A stretch of DNA of 64,000 nucleotides from Poecilobothrus nobilitatus (GCA_947095535.1 OX352773.1:106096185-106160184); one strand, 5' to 3'. Numbered from the stretch's first letter, positions 29,581-42,003 are shown. Program-made: numbers and translations. Notes: generated by a model not told the origin, from the sequence alone.

Positions 29581-30409
29581 CATCATGAAGATGATTTTTA
29601 TGTAACGTTATTAAGTGATGCATCAATTAAATATTATCCAGAAAATACTTTATCAAAATTTACAAATAAATTACCACAACCTTTCAATTTGAATAAGAAC
29701 AAGTGGAAAGTAGGAATTTCTGAAATTTTTCTGAATAATTTTATTCCAAATATATTTGGAAAAGTTTATTCAAAAGCTGCCCTAGTATTTATTGGAACTA
29801 CGGAAGAAAATAAAATTGGAATTGGAAAAGCTTATATTCCTTATAGCAAGGAGGAATTACGATGCGATTGGAAAACTTTGTTACTACCTACCCTAATTCA
29901 GAATATCAGCCCGAATCCAGGATACACAAGAAAAGAGGTGGAGCAGCAGTTAATATGAGAAATTTATAATTTTATTTCAAATGTTACTAACTATGTTTTG
30001 GATGAAAAATAAACACCACTGGAATATATAAAAATATGTGTGCAAAGACCTAAGGCAGAAGTACGAATACTAGGTACTAGGCACTAGATATTCTGTGAAT
30101 TTTTTATTGAAAACTTGTCTTCAATTAGTTCTTTCCATACAAAAAGATTTAATAAAATTTAAACCCAAAATACTTGAAACATATCAAGTGTTAATAAATA
30201 TGTTATCAAGTTCTCCGGAAACGAAAACTGACATGTTTTTTGCTTATTCAGATATAATAGAATCGCAATATGTTGGTGATGCAATGACAAGATGTATGAG
30301 AACTATTAATACAACAAATCCGTTTACAGATTTAATAGTAGAATTTGATAAAGTTCAGTATTGTAATCTTGAAAAAAACAACTTTGATAGTATATTTTCA
30401 TTATTTTGA
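29581..30409 (+). pseudogene. Maverick structural-type protein (possible minor capsid), broken
   Basis: The first frame (about 29581-29958) opens with DDFYVTLLSDASIKYYPENT and KWKVGISEIFLNNF, a beta-rich opening seen in a Polinton protein family. After a break, 30095-30409 contains MFFAYSDIIESQYVGDAMTRC, matching the conserved YxDIIExQxVGD segment of the same family, then a short tail. Since the two halves are in separate frames and no Met starts the first, the gene is dead. Its position before the major capsid gene and this motif pair suggest a capsid or capsid-associated role; the identity as the penton-like minor capsid is an inference I cannot confirm. Confidence 0.6.
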
Positions 30410-30739
30410 TTTCATATTTTAAATTCTTATAAAAATTGAGACTTACAACTAAAAAATTACTATTATCAAATAAAAATAAAATAAAAAATAAAAATAGTTA
30501 AGATCAATCTATTACTATAGAAGTAAATGTCGAAAGATCTACAAAATTAGCTACAAGATAAAAATAAAAGTACATGTTGGGGAAACAGAGTTTGTAATTA
30601 CCAAATATTAAATTAAGTTAAAATTTAAGTTTAATTAAATAATATTGAAAGTTAATTTAACAATGTACAAGCAAACAAATAGAAAAAAGTGAAAGCAAAA
30701 GCAAGATCGTATAAAATACTAGATTTGCACAGAATTAGA

Positions 30740-32566
30740 AGAATATGAGAAAATACGTTGATACCTAAATTAGCACATCCAGAAGTTTTCCTGAATCAAT
30801 CGAATACAACGTTATGAGCCAAGACTTAATGTTTGATAGAAATTTCGAAAGAACTCTAATTCCTTATATTCTCTGGCAATCTATTAAAAATTCTTGGTGC
30901 AATAATATTATGAATGTGACAGAAATGATTTCTACGAAAATGAGTAGTATCTACAAGATTCCTACTATTAATTCTTAAATTAAGTGAATAGTACCTCTAG
31001 TAATTAGGTAACCAGATCTAACGAAAAAAACCTTTAAAGTTTTGTAGTAATACAAATTTCTGACAGAAAAAATACCAGAACCAACAAAAAGATGTTGGGT
31101 ATGTGTATATCTATTTCTTTTATATATTACTCTTACAGCATGTTTTTGCGAGGTAACGAGCCCCCGAATTTTGTTATAATAAGCACCACCCCAGCACGTA
31201 GTCCCATATTGGGGTTTGGAATGGTACAGTACATAGTAAAACATTAAACAAACTTTTGACGAACTATATAACTAACTTGGTATAATTGTCGGATGACATT
31301 ATTAAAGTATTTTTTCAGATACAAAGTGTGACCAGACCATGAAATTTTGGAGTCTATTGTAATACCTAAATATTTGAACGTGTCTACATTTTCTATTATA
31401 AAACAATTAATATATCACTGTGAGTTAAATACTAACACATTACTTGAGTCGCCACTTCTATACATATAATTATTTGGACAGCACGGAGAGTGGTAGTAAA
31501 TAGTATGTAGGCTTAAAGAAGGGGAAGAGTTAATATTTAAAATTCATATATTTGGTTTTAGGGCTAATTATAAGTTTGTGTTTAGCAAACCACTTGCTAA
31601 GAGTATTTAAATCGAGATAAATATGTTCAGCAGTTTCATTATGACTTGATGTAGCATATGTAAATGCTGTATAATCTGCGAATGCTGTGGGTTTTAAATA
31701 AGAAAAAGAATGGGGCCAAAAACTGGCCCTTGGGGTACTCCTCAGTTTTTACAGCCTCACTACTCAATACATTATTAATTTTCACCCTCTGCTTTCTATG
31801 CCACAGGAAGGAGCCGAACCAATCGTGAACAAAACCTCTTATACCTAATATATATAATTTATCTAGTAAAATTTTATGATCAACAACATCAAATGTTTTA
31901 GTAATGGCTATAAATAAAGCTGAGCAGGATTTACCTGCATTTAAAGCATCATATATCTCCGCATAGAAATTGAGCAGAGCGCCTTCGGTAGCCTTTTTTT
32001 TTGCAAAAACCCAAATTGACAGCTATTAAAATATTTTAGATTATTTAGGTACCCTAAACATTTTTGTTTTATAGACTTCTCAAAAATTTTTGAAAATGTA
32101 GGAAGGAGGGAGATAGGTCCATAATTGTTCACTGAGAGTGAATCACCTTTTTTAAATAAACACAGCAATTTTGAGATTTTCAGGAAAAATACGAGAATAA
32201 ATACTTGACAAGAATATCCAATATATAAAACGAAATATTTTTTATAGTCCTACTACTTACCACCAAGAGCACAAGAATCCAGATATTTCATATTAGAACT
32301 GATTCTTAGTATTTCTATTTAATAAAGAATTAACTACTTATCGTTTCAAATTTACCAACATAATAATTTTCCTTACAAATTTTTATATCATTATTAATTG
32401 CCTTACATAGTAAGTAAATTATTAATATTTTTGTAATTTATTATTATTATTTTTTTTTAAAGATTTTAGATAATTTTTCATGCTCTTTAATTTTATTTAA
32501 TATGCTAACATTCATCCAAGGTTTCAACTTTGTATGGTTATAAGCAGTTTTTGCAGAGACTGTGCG
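30740..32566 (-). pseudogene. LINE C, 3' part: reverse transcriptase to C-terminus
   Basis: From 32566 downward the minus strand reads a linker (RTVSAKTAYNHTKLKPWMN), then KKGDSLSVNNYGPISLLPTFSK at about 32075-32165, QFGFLQKK, GVPQGPVFGPILFL near 31730, a mutated catalytic box, FADY for YADD, near 31675, and a C-terminal region including QYGTTCWGG (30975-31244). It ends with IAPRIFNRLPENI near 30850. Motif order is that of CR1/Jockey-group ORF2. Several stops and the lost catalytic Asp show it is inactive. It is interrupted at 32566 by the errantivirus; its 5' side resumes at 41838. Confidence 0.75.
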
Positions 32567-33284
32567 AATAAAGTTTATTATAATAGAAAAACAAACAAAT
32601 TATTTTATTTTAAAATGAATTATAAGTTTTATTTATATTTACAATAAAGTTTATTATAAAAAACACAAACAAATTATTTTATTTTTAAATTGAATTATAA
32701 TTTTATTTAAATTTGTTTTTAATTGTAATTTTAATTAAGAACAATCTTTATTCTTTTACAAATCAAACTAAACTGACTTAAAACTAAAAATTAAGTTTTT
32801 AACAAAAAAAATCTTATACTTAAAAATCTGAAATAATCGAACTTAATATCGATTTTGAAATCAAGGAAATAAATTAGTAAACCACTTAAAATATTTTAAC
32901 GTAAGTAGAACATTTAAAATATTTTAAGACAACAACAAAAATGCAATAACAAGAGAATTTAAATTTAGTTCAATATGTTGTACTAGGTCACCATATGAAA
33001 TGAATATTATGAAATATGATATAGTAAATAATTAATACAAGAGTTTTTTATAAATTCAAATTATTTAAAAGGTTATTAAAATTTATTAGGGTTTTTAATA
33101 AAACTGAAAATGAAAATTGACATGTAAGCATTTCATGTGAAGCGTGAAATGATTTAAAATAAATTTTATTAAAACTGAATTTTATGTGAAAGTACTTGGA
33201 AAGAAATTCTAAATGTATATTTAGAATTTGGAAATTTGGGTTTTTGTAATGTTATCAAGTGTTCTATTTATAGGATAGATAACT
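32567..33284 (-). repeat. 3' LTR of the errantivirus
   Basis: This 718-bp copy matches the LTR at 41116-41833 except at about four substitutions. On the minus strand it begins AGTTATCTATCC, with the AGT start typical of errantivirus LTRs, and ends ATAAACTTTATT. It follows the polypurine tract and borders the TGCG target duplication. Confidence 0.95.
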
Positions 33285-33295
33285 CCCCCATCCTT
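33285..33295 (-). other. Polypurine tract of the errantivirus
   Basis: Directly upstream of the 3' LTR on the minus strand lies AAGGATGGGGG, a purine-only run, the expected primer for plus-strand DNA synthesis. Confidence 0.8.
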
Positions 33296-33360
33296 AAGAT
33301 CATTGTCCTCCTGGACATTAGGTTTACTAACGTTTTTACAAATTATAAATGAATGATTTC

Positions 33361-35328
33361 CTTTTTAGCACATTTCCAAAAAAATTTTGAAAAAATGTGC
33401 TTATTAGTTTCACTCTGTCCGTCCGTCCGTCCGTCTGTTTACAAAACTTCTACACCGTTAAAGATAGAGAAAAAAAATTTTAACCATAGGTAGGTCTTAT
33501 AAAAAAAATAATTTTGTGGAACAACTTTTTCATGTAGCCCCCCCCATTACGGAGCTACACCCCCTCAAACTTTGAAAAAGCCCTATTTTTAAATGCATAT
33601 ATCTTATGTTCTGCTTAAGATTTTTTCAATCTGAAAACGTCATTCGACAGGTATTTCTTTTATCTTTGTAAATTAATATCAAAATTATACAATTTTTTTA
33701 AATTTAGTATTTAAATTTACCGTTATGTGAAAACCAAATTTTGCATGATTTTTCTACTTTCATAACTCCGGCACGCTTCTAGATACAAGCTTGAAATTTT
33801 GAGGCAAGAAAGAACTTTTAGAATTAGTATAAGTTTCCTCAGAAAATTTTTTCGGACCACCCCCTGTTTATGAGCTATTAGGGCTTAAAAATTGAAAATT
33901 TGCTATTTTTAAACACCTGTAACTTAGGAACCTGCACACATTTTACTTCTGCAAGATGTAAAAATTAAAGCTACAATAATATATTTTTACGTGTGTGAAA
34001 GGTTTATTTTAATTGTAAAGGGTTCCAAAGTTGCAGCTCTTCAAAATTGTAAAAAAGCCCCATTTTCAGATGTATATATCTCGGGCTCTGCGTAATAGTT
34101 TTGCAATCTAAAACCGGCAGAAGATCGAAAATTTTATTATCTATATGAAACAATATCAAAATTATGTAATATTATGTAATTTACGATTTAAATTTACCGT
34201 TATGTGAAAACCACATTTTGCATGAAATTTCTTTTTTCATAACTCCGGCACCCCTTTAGATAGGAACCTGAAATTTTGAGACAAGAAAGAACTTTTAGAA
34301 TTAGTATAAGTTTCCTCAGAAAATTTTTTGGTAACGCCCCCTCTTTAAGAGTTATTACGCCTCAAAAATTGAAAATTAGCTATTTTTAGACACCTGTAAC
34401 TTAGGCACCTGTAAAAATTTTTCTTCGGCAAGACATGAAAATGAAAGCTACAATAATATATTTTTACGTGTGTGAAAGGTTTATTTTAGTTGTAAAGGGT
34501 TCCAAAGCTGCAGCTCTTCAAAATTGTAAAAAAGCTCCATTTTCAGATGTATATATCTCGGGCTTTGCGTAATAGTTTTGCAATCTAGGAACCTGCACAC
34601 ATTTTACTTCTGCAAGATGTAAAAATTAAAGCTACAATAATATATTTTTACGTGTGTGAAAGGTTTATTTTAATTGTAAAGGGTTCCAAAGTTGCAGCTC
34701 TTCAAAATTGTAAAAAAGCCCCATTTTCAGATGTATATATCTCGGGCTCTGCGTAATAGTTTTGCAATCTAAAACCGGCAGAAGATCGAAAATTTTATTA
34801 TCTATATGAAACAATATCAAAATTATGTAATATTATGTAATTTACGATTTAAATTTACCGTTATGTGAAAACCACATTTTGCATGAAATTTCTTTTTTCA
34901 TAACTCCGGCACCCCTTTAGATAGGAACCTGAAATTTTGAGACAAGAAAGAACTTTTAGAATTAGTATAAGTTTCCTCAGAAAATTTTTTGGTAACGCCC
35001 CCTCTTTAAGAGTTATTACGCCTCAAAAATTGAAATTTTGCTATTTTTAGACACCTGTAACTTAGGCACCTGTAAAAACTTTTCTTCGGCAAGACATAAA
35101 AATTAAAGCTTCAATAATATATTTTTACGTGTGTTAACAGCTTTTCTTAGTTATATAGGATTCCGGACTTACGGCCCCTCAAAATCTCAAAAATGTCCTA
35201 TTTTCACGTTTTTTTCTTATTACATGAAATTTTCAAATTTTTGTGTAAGTCACACTTCTAAACAATTTGTATTGAGTTTTGGAAATGTGCGCTTTTAAAA
35301 ACCGTTGGTTTACATTCTACCTTGTTTT
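33361..35328. mobile_element. Helentron-like non-autonomous element (HINE/DINE-1-like), copy 1
   Basis: The copy shares its whole length with 61020-62333. It has subterminal inverted repeats (AGCACATTTCCAAAA near the left end and TTTTGGAAATGTGC near the right), a (GTCC/GTCT)n microsatellite at about 33415-33438, and a 3' hairpin (AAACC-GTT-GGTTT at about 35300). This set is characteristic of Helentron-associated elements such as DINE-1, which depend on a rolling-circle helicase made elsewhere. It is inserted at the env 3' end of the young errantivirus, so it moved recently. It is about 650 bp longer than copy 2 owing to an internal duplication. Strand is not assigned firmly. Confidence 0.65.
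33925..35246. repeat. 661-bp internal tandem duplication in the Helentron-like copy
   Basis: The string TAGGAACCTGCACACATTTT begins at 33925 and again at 34586, and the following several hundred bases agree closely. The second unit runs into the normal right end of the element. Each 661-bp unit itself holds two related halves of about 330 bp (the CACCTGTAACTTAGG block recurs). The copy at 61020-62333 has only one such pair of halves. Confidence 0.85.
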
Positions 35329-36755
35329 GTTTTATTTTTTATCATTACAAAATTTATTAAAATAAGTATAAAGAATATAATAAATATTGTATTAGAGAAA
35401 ATTATAATATTATTTATTTTTTTTTCAAATTTCAATTCTTGAATTTCTTCATTATTCTTCATTTGCTTAATATCTAAATCTTTTAAATTCAAAGTATGAT
35501 TTATATTCTTTAAAATATTGTAATTAGGTAATACAAAGTTATGGTTAAATTCTTTTTCTTTATTAAAAAATGTTATATTATTTATTTCAATAGTACAATT
35601 ATTAAAAAATATAATGTAATTTTTATTTAAAATATAATCAATATTATTGCAATTGTTAATTAATTTCAAATTAATTGCATTTTTTATAAGAACTATTCCA
35701 ACTTCTAACTCTACTATTCTTAATTCATTTTCAATTCGTTTTAAATATTTATTACAAGTTTTATTTAATAGATTAGACATTCATTCTGAAGTTGGTTTTA
35801 ATTTATTTTTGTATCTTTCTTGTTTTAAATAATACTATTTATTCTTAAAAATTATAATATCAGAATAACCTATGTTAATTTCTTCAAACATTAAATTTGG
35901 TATTGGAAATATTTTATATTGTAAAGCCTTTTCATTACTCATCTCTGGAATTTCCAAAATAAACACTAATTTTTTATTATAACTTGCTAGAGAACATTTA
36001 AGTTGCTGAATTTTAAAAATATCTATATTATAATAATCTATTTCTTCTGGTGTAAGCATTGATCTACTCATTATACCATGTTTAGAAAATACGACATTTT
36101 CTTAAATTTTTTCAATTTCGTCACCAAGAAGATTTAGATTTGTTAGTATTTGTAAGAATTGAATTTGCTTTATTAAGTTTCTATTATTAGTATTAGAATC
36201 GTTTAATATTTTGTTTAATAGTTGGTTACTTTTATTAATATTTTTTTGCAAAAGTTTAAGGTTTTCTTGAATATTATCATTTATTTTTATTTGATTATTA
36301 GAATTAGTTATTACGTCATGACTATTTTGGTCTAGTATTTTTAAATGTTCCTCCAATTCTGTTTTGTCGTCTTCATCCATTGTTCCGAAAATCCATTTTA
36401 AAAATGAACCCCCTACATTTAATAGACCCCTTTTGTGTCTGAATGGAATCAAAGTTTTAAACGTATGTTTAATTTTATTTATTTTATTGAACAAAGTTTT
36501 AATATTATTTTCTTCTGGTAAATAAAATGTTGCGTTTATTTGCCTTTCGATCATGTCTATTGTATATTCAATGTCTTCTAAATCTACTATATGAATGATT
36601 TTACTGTAACTACTTATTATATCGATTTTTCGTTGCTGGAGTATGGTATATCCGGCTTCAGTTTCCAAATTTTCGACATTTATTCTAGCTTGACATGGGT
36701 TCAATAGGGTTAATAATATCGTTAGCAGAATTATCTGAAAATTTTTTAAAATTTC
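35310..36755 (-). pseudogene. Errantivirus env (F-type glycoprotein), broken
   Basis: Env begins near 36750 with a hydrophobic signal-like stretch (FQIILLTILLTLL, residues about 482-494 of the open frame that starts at 38183) and continues to 36102. Within it is a furin-like motif, RHKRG, near 36440, followed by a Gly-rich segment ending in a DEDD box, the errantivirus/baculovirus F signature. A stop ends that frame; the gene resumes at 36071-35835 and again at 35780-35310, each in another frame. The last piece has a transmembrane segment (IFIIFFILILINFV) and a short basic tail whose final codons and stop come from the Helentron-like insertion. It would mediate membrane fusion, but the copy is disrupted at three or more places. 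Confidence 0.85.
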
Positions 36756-39700
36756 TTTTAGTACGAAAAGGGTGAATATTTTTATTTCTATTATCAAGTA
36801 ACTTATTATTATTTGTCTTAGTATACTTAATTTTCTTATAGGTAACTCGTTATATCTTGCGATAGCGCGGTTTTGTATTAAAAGTTCGCCTGTGTTTGGT
36901 GGTTCGAAATCTTTCCTATTTTTATTTAATTTAAAAATATTTTTTTCTTTTTTTGATTGAATTTTATCTTTAATGTTTTGTAGATTTAACACTTTATTAT
37001 AAATAAAATCTATTGGTTTTATTAGTGTTGTAGAATAGATCGTGTTATTATAAGCTTCTACTGCTTTTAAGATTTTATTTTCAATATCTAAATTGGGTTG
37101 TGTTATGTTAAGTATTCTAATATGTTCTGTTAGCGTACCATGAGCTCTCTCTATGTCGGAATTTCCAGTATGACTTCTGGGTGAAGTATAATGAACTTCA
37201 ATGTTTTCTGATCTACAAAAATCTTTTAAATTAAGGTTATCAAATTCATTATCAAAAACAAATTTTTTCGGTTTTCCAAATAATGAATTTCTAAATTTTA
37301 AGGCTTGCACTATTGTCATACTATTTCTATCAGTAAGTTTTATAGCCGAAAGATGTTTTGTGAATTTATCAATAGTGGTTAGGAAAACTTCCTTTTTTAT
37401 ATAGAAAGTATCACCATGGATGATTTCATTCGGTTGGGAAGGAGTTTCTGAAATCTGAAATTTATATTGATTTGGGTTCCTATCATATTTAGCTAAATTA
37501 CAAACGTCACAGTTATTTATGTATTTATAAATAAAATCTTTTAATTTTGGAAAATAGTACAAATTCTTTATTTCGTTAAAATTTTCCATAATACCTCTGT
37601 GATTAGTTTTTTCATGGACATCTTTAATTAATTTTATTAGTTCGTCTTCATTATCAATTTCCTTTGCTAACAAGGTGCATTTAAGAAATTTAAATTTTTT
37701 ATCATTGCTAAATAACTCTATCAATTTTTTCTGTAGAATTGCGTATTTACTATCTTCTAACTCAGAATATATTGCAGTTATTCCTTTTTTTATTGATCTT
37801 CTTAATAAGTCATTTAAGTAATTTTCATTCAATAAGTCCTCTTCAGATATAAATATTTCCTTATATTTTTTATTACTAATCACTATTTCTTCTAATTTAT
37901 TTTTCACAAGATGAATTTGAGCAAAGTATTTGTTAACAATATTTTCTATAATTGGTACGTGGTCATCCAAATTTTCGACACCACTATGAATTGTAGCCAT
38001 TTCAGTTTCTTTATCAGAATTATCTACCTGTATTTGAATATTATTTATTTCATTTTTATTTACATCTATCCTACTTAAGAAATCTGCGACTTGATTTTCT
38101 TTACCTTTCACGTAATCTATATCAAAATCAAATTCATTAAGTTTTATTCTCCATCGTTGGAGTTTACAATTTGGCTCTTTCAATGAATGTAACCATACTA
38201 AGGGTCTGTGATCGGTTTTAATATTAAATTTGACACCATAAAGATATGGTCTAAAATATTTACTACTATTGCTAAAAGCTCTTTTTCTATAGTACTATAT
38301 TTAATTTCATGTTTCTTTAAGCGTTCTACTTGCATACGATACAGGGTGACCATTTTGTAATAAAACGGCTCCTATAGCATATTGACTTGCATCTGTTGTA
38401 AGAACAAATTTTTGATTAAAATTAGGGTATTTCAATATAGGATCATTTGTAATGATTTCTTTTAATTTTTCAAAAGCTCTTATATAGTTTTGATTTTTTA
38501 TGTCGATTTTATTTCCTTTTTTTAAACAGTGAGTTAAAGGTTGTGCTATTTTAGCATAATCTTTTATGAATTTCCTATAATAACCGGTAATCCCTAAGAA
38601 ACTTTTTATTCCTTTACAAGACGTTGGTAATTTTAAATTTTTAATAACTTTTATCTTATTTGGATTCGGTTTGATACCGTTGTTAATTAACAAATGCCCT
38701 AGGTATTCAGACTCTTTTGAGAAGAAAACGCATTTATCAATTTGGATTTTTAAATTGAATTCACGAAGTCTCTGAAAAATTTTAGTAATAGCATCACAAT
38801 GTTCTTGAATAGACGTACTAAATATTAGTATATCATCGAGATATACAACACAAATAACATTTATAAAATCTCGTAAAATATAATTCATCATACGTTGAAA
38901 TGTAGCAGGAGCATTCTTTAATCCGAATGGCATCCTGACATACTCGTAATGACCTTGAGGTGTTGAGAATGCTGTGTTGGCTCGGTCTTTATCATCTACA
39001 AGGATTTGATGAAATCCCTTTGCCAAGTCCAGCGTAGTGAAATATTGAGCTTTGCCCAACTTGTCAAATAATGAATCAATGTTAGGAATAGGAAATTTGT
39101 CTTCTATAGTAATTTCATTAAGTTTCCTATAGTCGACAACAATTCTCCATTTCTTTGTTCCAGATTGATTAATTTTTTTTGGTACCACCCAAATGGGTGA
39201 ATTATATGGTGAATTACTACATTTTATTATTCCCTGAGATAACATGTCAGAAACTTGTTTCTCTACTTCCTTTTAATGGACTTTGGGAATTCTATATATT
39301 TTAGCATATACTGGTTGACCATGTTTAGTAATAATTTGATGTTTGATGGCTTTAACATTTGTTAATTGTTGGCCTTCTTGATAAAACAAATCATTATTAG
39401 TTCGAACAATTCTTTTAAGATTTTCAAATTCCTCTTTATTAAGATGACCCGTTTTAATATAGTCTACAATATTTTTTGATTTTAAATCTAAAGAATACAA
39501 TTCATTTACTTGATTTTTATCCAAAGGAAATGAATGTAAGAATTTAGTAACTTTTTCTTTATTTTCAATACTTTCATTATTCAAATCAATTTTTGCTCCT
39601 ATTCCCTTAAGAATATTTTGACCTAATATTGCATCGAACTTGTTACTATTACAATTGAATACTTTCCATGTCATAGTAGCATTATCATTAAATTCTTTAG

Positions 39701-39900
39701 GAACTCTAGTTATTATTTCATGGTTAATATAATTTTTACCAAACAATGTAGAAATTTGCATGGGTTTTTCCAACTTAATTAATTTTATATTAGGAAATAA
39801 AGTATTTTTTATTATAGATGTAGTAGAACCAGTATCAATTAAACAACTAAATATTTTATTATCAATATTAAACTTTACTATTGGTAGTGATTCTCTGGAG
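36756..39900 (-). pseudogene. Errantivirus pol: protease, reverse transcriptase, RNase H, integrase
   Basis: The protease active site DTGST lies at about 39825-39836, in a frame shifted relative to gag. That frame runs to a TAA at 39273-39275 within the YRIPKVH motif. The same frame resumes as reverse transcriptase (38307-39245) with [10 protein letters not shown] (residues 72-81) and YLDD (135-138), then [13 protein letters not shown] opens RNase H. The RNase H middle (38184-38306) is frameshifted. Integrase follows in the 38183 frame: zinc ligands H190, H195, C225 and C228, core D258, D311 and E345 (33 residues between the last two instead of the usual 35). No stop separates integrase from env. 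The enzymes would copy and insert the element; this copy is broken by one stop and at least one frameshift. Confidence 0.9.
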
Positions 39901-40930
39901 GCTTTAACTGAAAATTTTCTTCAATATTATATTGTTCGTCAATTTCCATAGTTTCATTTGGTCGATTCATATTACTATAATGATTATTATTGTTAGAGTG
40001 ATTATAATTTGAATAACGATTGTTATTCGAGTGACCGTTATTTTGGTAACGATTGTTTTTGTTTTTTGTTTTTTGTTGAATATTTTTATTTGAGTCAAGA
40101 TTAAAATTATTATTATAATTAAAATTAGAATTACCGCGATTAAAATTAGAATTTTGTTTTTTATTATGAAACCAACTACTATTGTTATTATTATTTTGTT
40201 TAAAATTATTATTTAAATTTGTATTTTTGGAAATCCCAGTCTGTAAAAATTCAAAGTAAGCTTCTTCAAGCGAATCAACATTTTTTTGTCTTAAATACAT
40301 AGAATCATTCCTAGATATTTTATTAAAAAACTTTTCCAATATACTTTTTTCGTTATTTGCAACTTTAAATTCTATAGGAGAATCATCATCTAATTGGTAC
40401 TTAAGATTTAATAAATCTAATATATGAGATAATTCATTATAAAATTGACTTACGTTTTAATATATCGTACTGCATCGGCTCTTTCCTTTAATTTCAGGTA
40501 TGATTCTTGAACTCCAAAACTTTTCTTCAGTCTTGTCTTGATATCATTCCATGTTGCGTTCTCGAGTCTCCTGATTGCTACAGCTGCTGGTCATTGTAAT
40601 TTTGTTAATAAGATGTTCTGCAGATATGCTTTGACAGTTACGTCTGTTGTTAAAGAAGTAATTGCTTCTACTTCTTTAATAAAATGGGTTAACTCAAAAG
40701 TTGAGTCACCTCTAAAAATTGGGACAGCTCTTGCTTCCAAAATTAAATCCTTTGATGTAATTGTCATTATTTTAGTTGAAACACTAAGTTGTACTCCGGA
40801 AAGATGTTCTAAATATTTTTTTTTCTTCCAATTTGAGTTTAACTTGATTTTTTACTTTTCTATTTTTTTATATATGGTTTATAACTCATATATAGATTGC
40901 CACCAAATTCTTAAAAGAAACCTAGTAGTT
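39878..40930 (-). pseudogene. Errantivirus gag, with a stop and a frameshift
   Basis: The minus strand from about 40930 encodes a capsid-like region (VPIFRGDSTFELTHFIKEVEA near 40700) broken by TGA at 40591-40593, then WNDIKTRLKKSFG, a frameshift near 40450, and a final frame (39878-40339) rich in Asn with basic residues. No CCHC zinc knuckle is seen; errantivirus gag proteins usually lack it and use a basic tail, which the Asn/Lys/Arg-rich end may represent. The gag stop at 39878 overlaps the pol frame, consistent with -1 ribosomal frameshifting in the family. It would form the particle core. Confidence 0.8.
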
Positions 40931-41100
40931 TTTCAAAATTACTTTTAAAAGTTTTTATATATTGTTCTTGATAATTATAAAAATATTTTCTAAATTTTAA
41001 ACTTTTTTTTTTTTTGTTCTTTATAATAAAAAAAATATTTATGAAATTTTGAACACTTTATTGTCTTTTAATTATTTTCTTTCACTACTAGTGGGGCAAT

Positions 41101-41116
41101 CCTACCGACTGCGCCA
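41101..41116 (-). other. Primer binding site of the errantivirus
   Basis: On the minus strand TGGCGCAGTCGGTAGG directly follows the 5' LTR (sharing one T). It is the primer binding sequence of the gypsy/17.6 group. Confidence 0.88.
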
Positions 41117-41833
41117 ATAAAGTTTATTATAATAGAAAAACAAACAAATTATTTTATTTTAAAATGAATTATAATTTTTATTTATATTTACAATAAAGTT
41201 TATTATAAAAAACACAAACAAATTATTTTATTTTTAAATTGAATTATAATTTTATTTAAATTTGTTTTTAATTGTAATTTTAATTAAGAACAATCTTTAT
41301 TCTTTTACAAATCAAACTAAACTGACTTAAAACTAAAAATTAAGTTTTTAACAAAAAAAATCTTATACTTAAAAATCTGAAATAATCGAACTTAATATCG
41401 ATTTTGAAATCAAGGAAATAAATTAGTAAACCACTTAAAATATTTTAACGTAAGTAGAACATTTAAAATATTTTAAGACAACAACAAAAATGCAATAACA
41501 AGAGAATTTAAATTTAGTTCAATATGTTGTACTAGGTCAACATATGAAATGAATATTATGAAATATGATATAGTAAATAATTAATACAAGAGTTTTTTAT
41601 AAATTCAAATTATTTAAAAGGTTATTAAAATTTATTAGGGTTTTTAATAAAACTGAAAATGAAAATTGACATGTAAGCATTTCATGTGAAGCGTGAAATG
41701 ATTTAAAATAAATTTTATTAAAACTGAATTTTATGTTAAAGTACTTGGAAAGAAATTCTAAATGTATATTTAGAATTTGGATATTTGGGTTTTTGTAATG
41801 TTATCAAGTGTTCTATTTATAGGATAGATAACT
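41116..41833 (-). repeat. 5' LTR of the errantivirus
   Basis: This copy has 718 bp, the same length as the LTR at 32567-33284. Four differences were found by eye, including G/T near 32631 versus 41180 and C/A in AGGTC(C/A)ACATATG-like context near 41538. It would carry promoter and polyadenylation signals; I did not identify a convincing TATA box. Confidence 0.95.
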
Positions 41834-41837
41834 TGCG

Positions 41838-42003
41838 CATATCAATATTTGAAAATATATAAGTAAAGATATGAAGTGCTTTAGACACATTGGTTGTACA
41901 ATAAACTTCATTTCCTAGCTCATTTTTTAAAAACGAATGAATTAAAAAGTTTTTAATTCGAGTTTTCCACCAACCCTCGTTAAAAAAAAAAAAAAAAATT
42001 ATA
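41838..42003 (-). other. 5'-side remnant of LINE C and A-run junction
   Basis: Beyond the errantivirus target duplication the sequence continues what was broken at 32566, but only about 100 bp can belong to LINE C before coding sense is lost. A perfect 21-bp palindrome (GAATTAAAAA-G-TTTTTAATTC) lies at 41939-41959 and a run of A at about 41982-41998. The Maverick capsid sequence begins immediately afterwards. Confidence 0.5.

Larger units (their letters stand above)
32567..41833 (-). mobile_element. Complete-length errantivirus (gypsy-like retroelement with env)
   Basis: The element is bounded by two 718-bp LTRs and a 4-bp target duplication, TGCG at 32563-32566 and 41834-41837. On the minus strand the order is 5' LTR, primer binding site, gag, pol (protease, reverse transcriptase, RNase H, integrase), env, Helentron-like insertion, polypurine tract, 3' LTR. 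The LTRs differ at only four positions I could find, implying recent insertion, yet gag, pol and env all carry stops or frameshifts. Without the 1968-bp insertion the element would be about 7.3 kb, normal for errantiviruses. It sits inside LINE C. Confidence 0.93.

Noticed and set aside
41939..41959. 21-bp palindrome as a regulatory site
   Set aside because: It is a simple A/T-rich palindrome at an insertion junction; nothing supports function.
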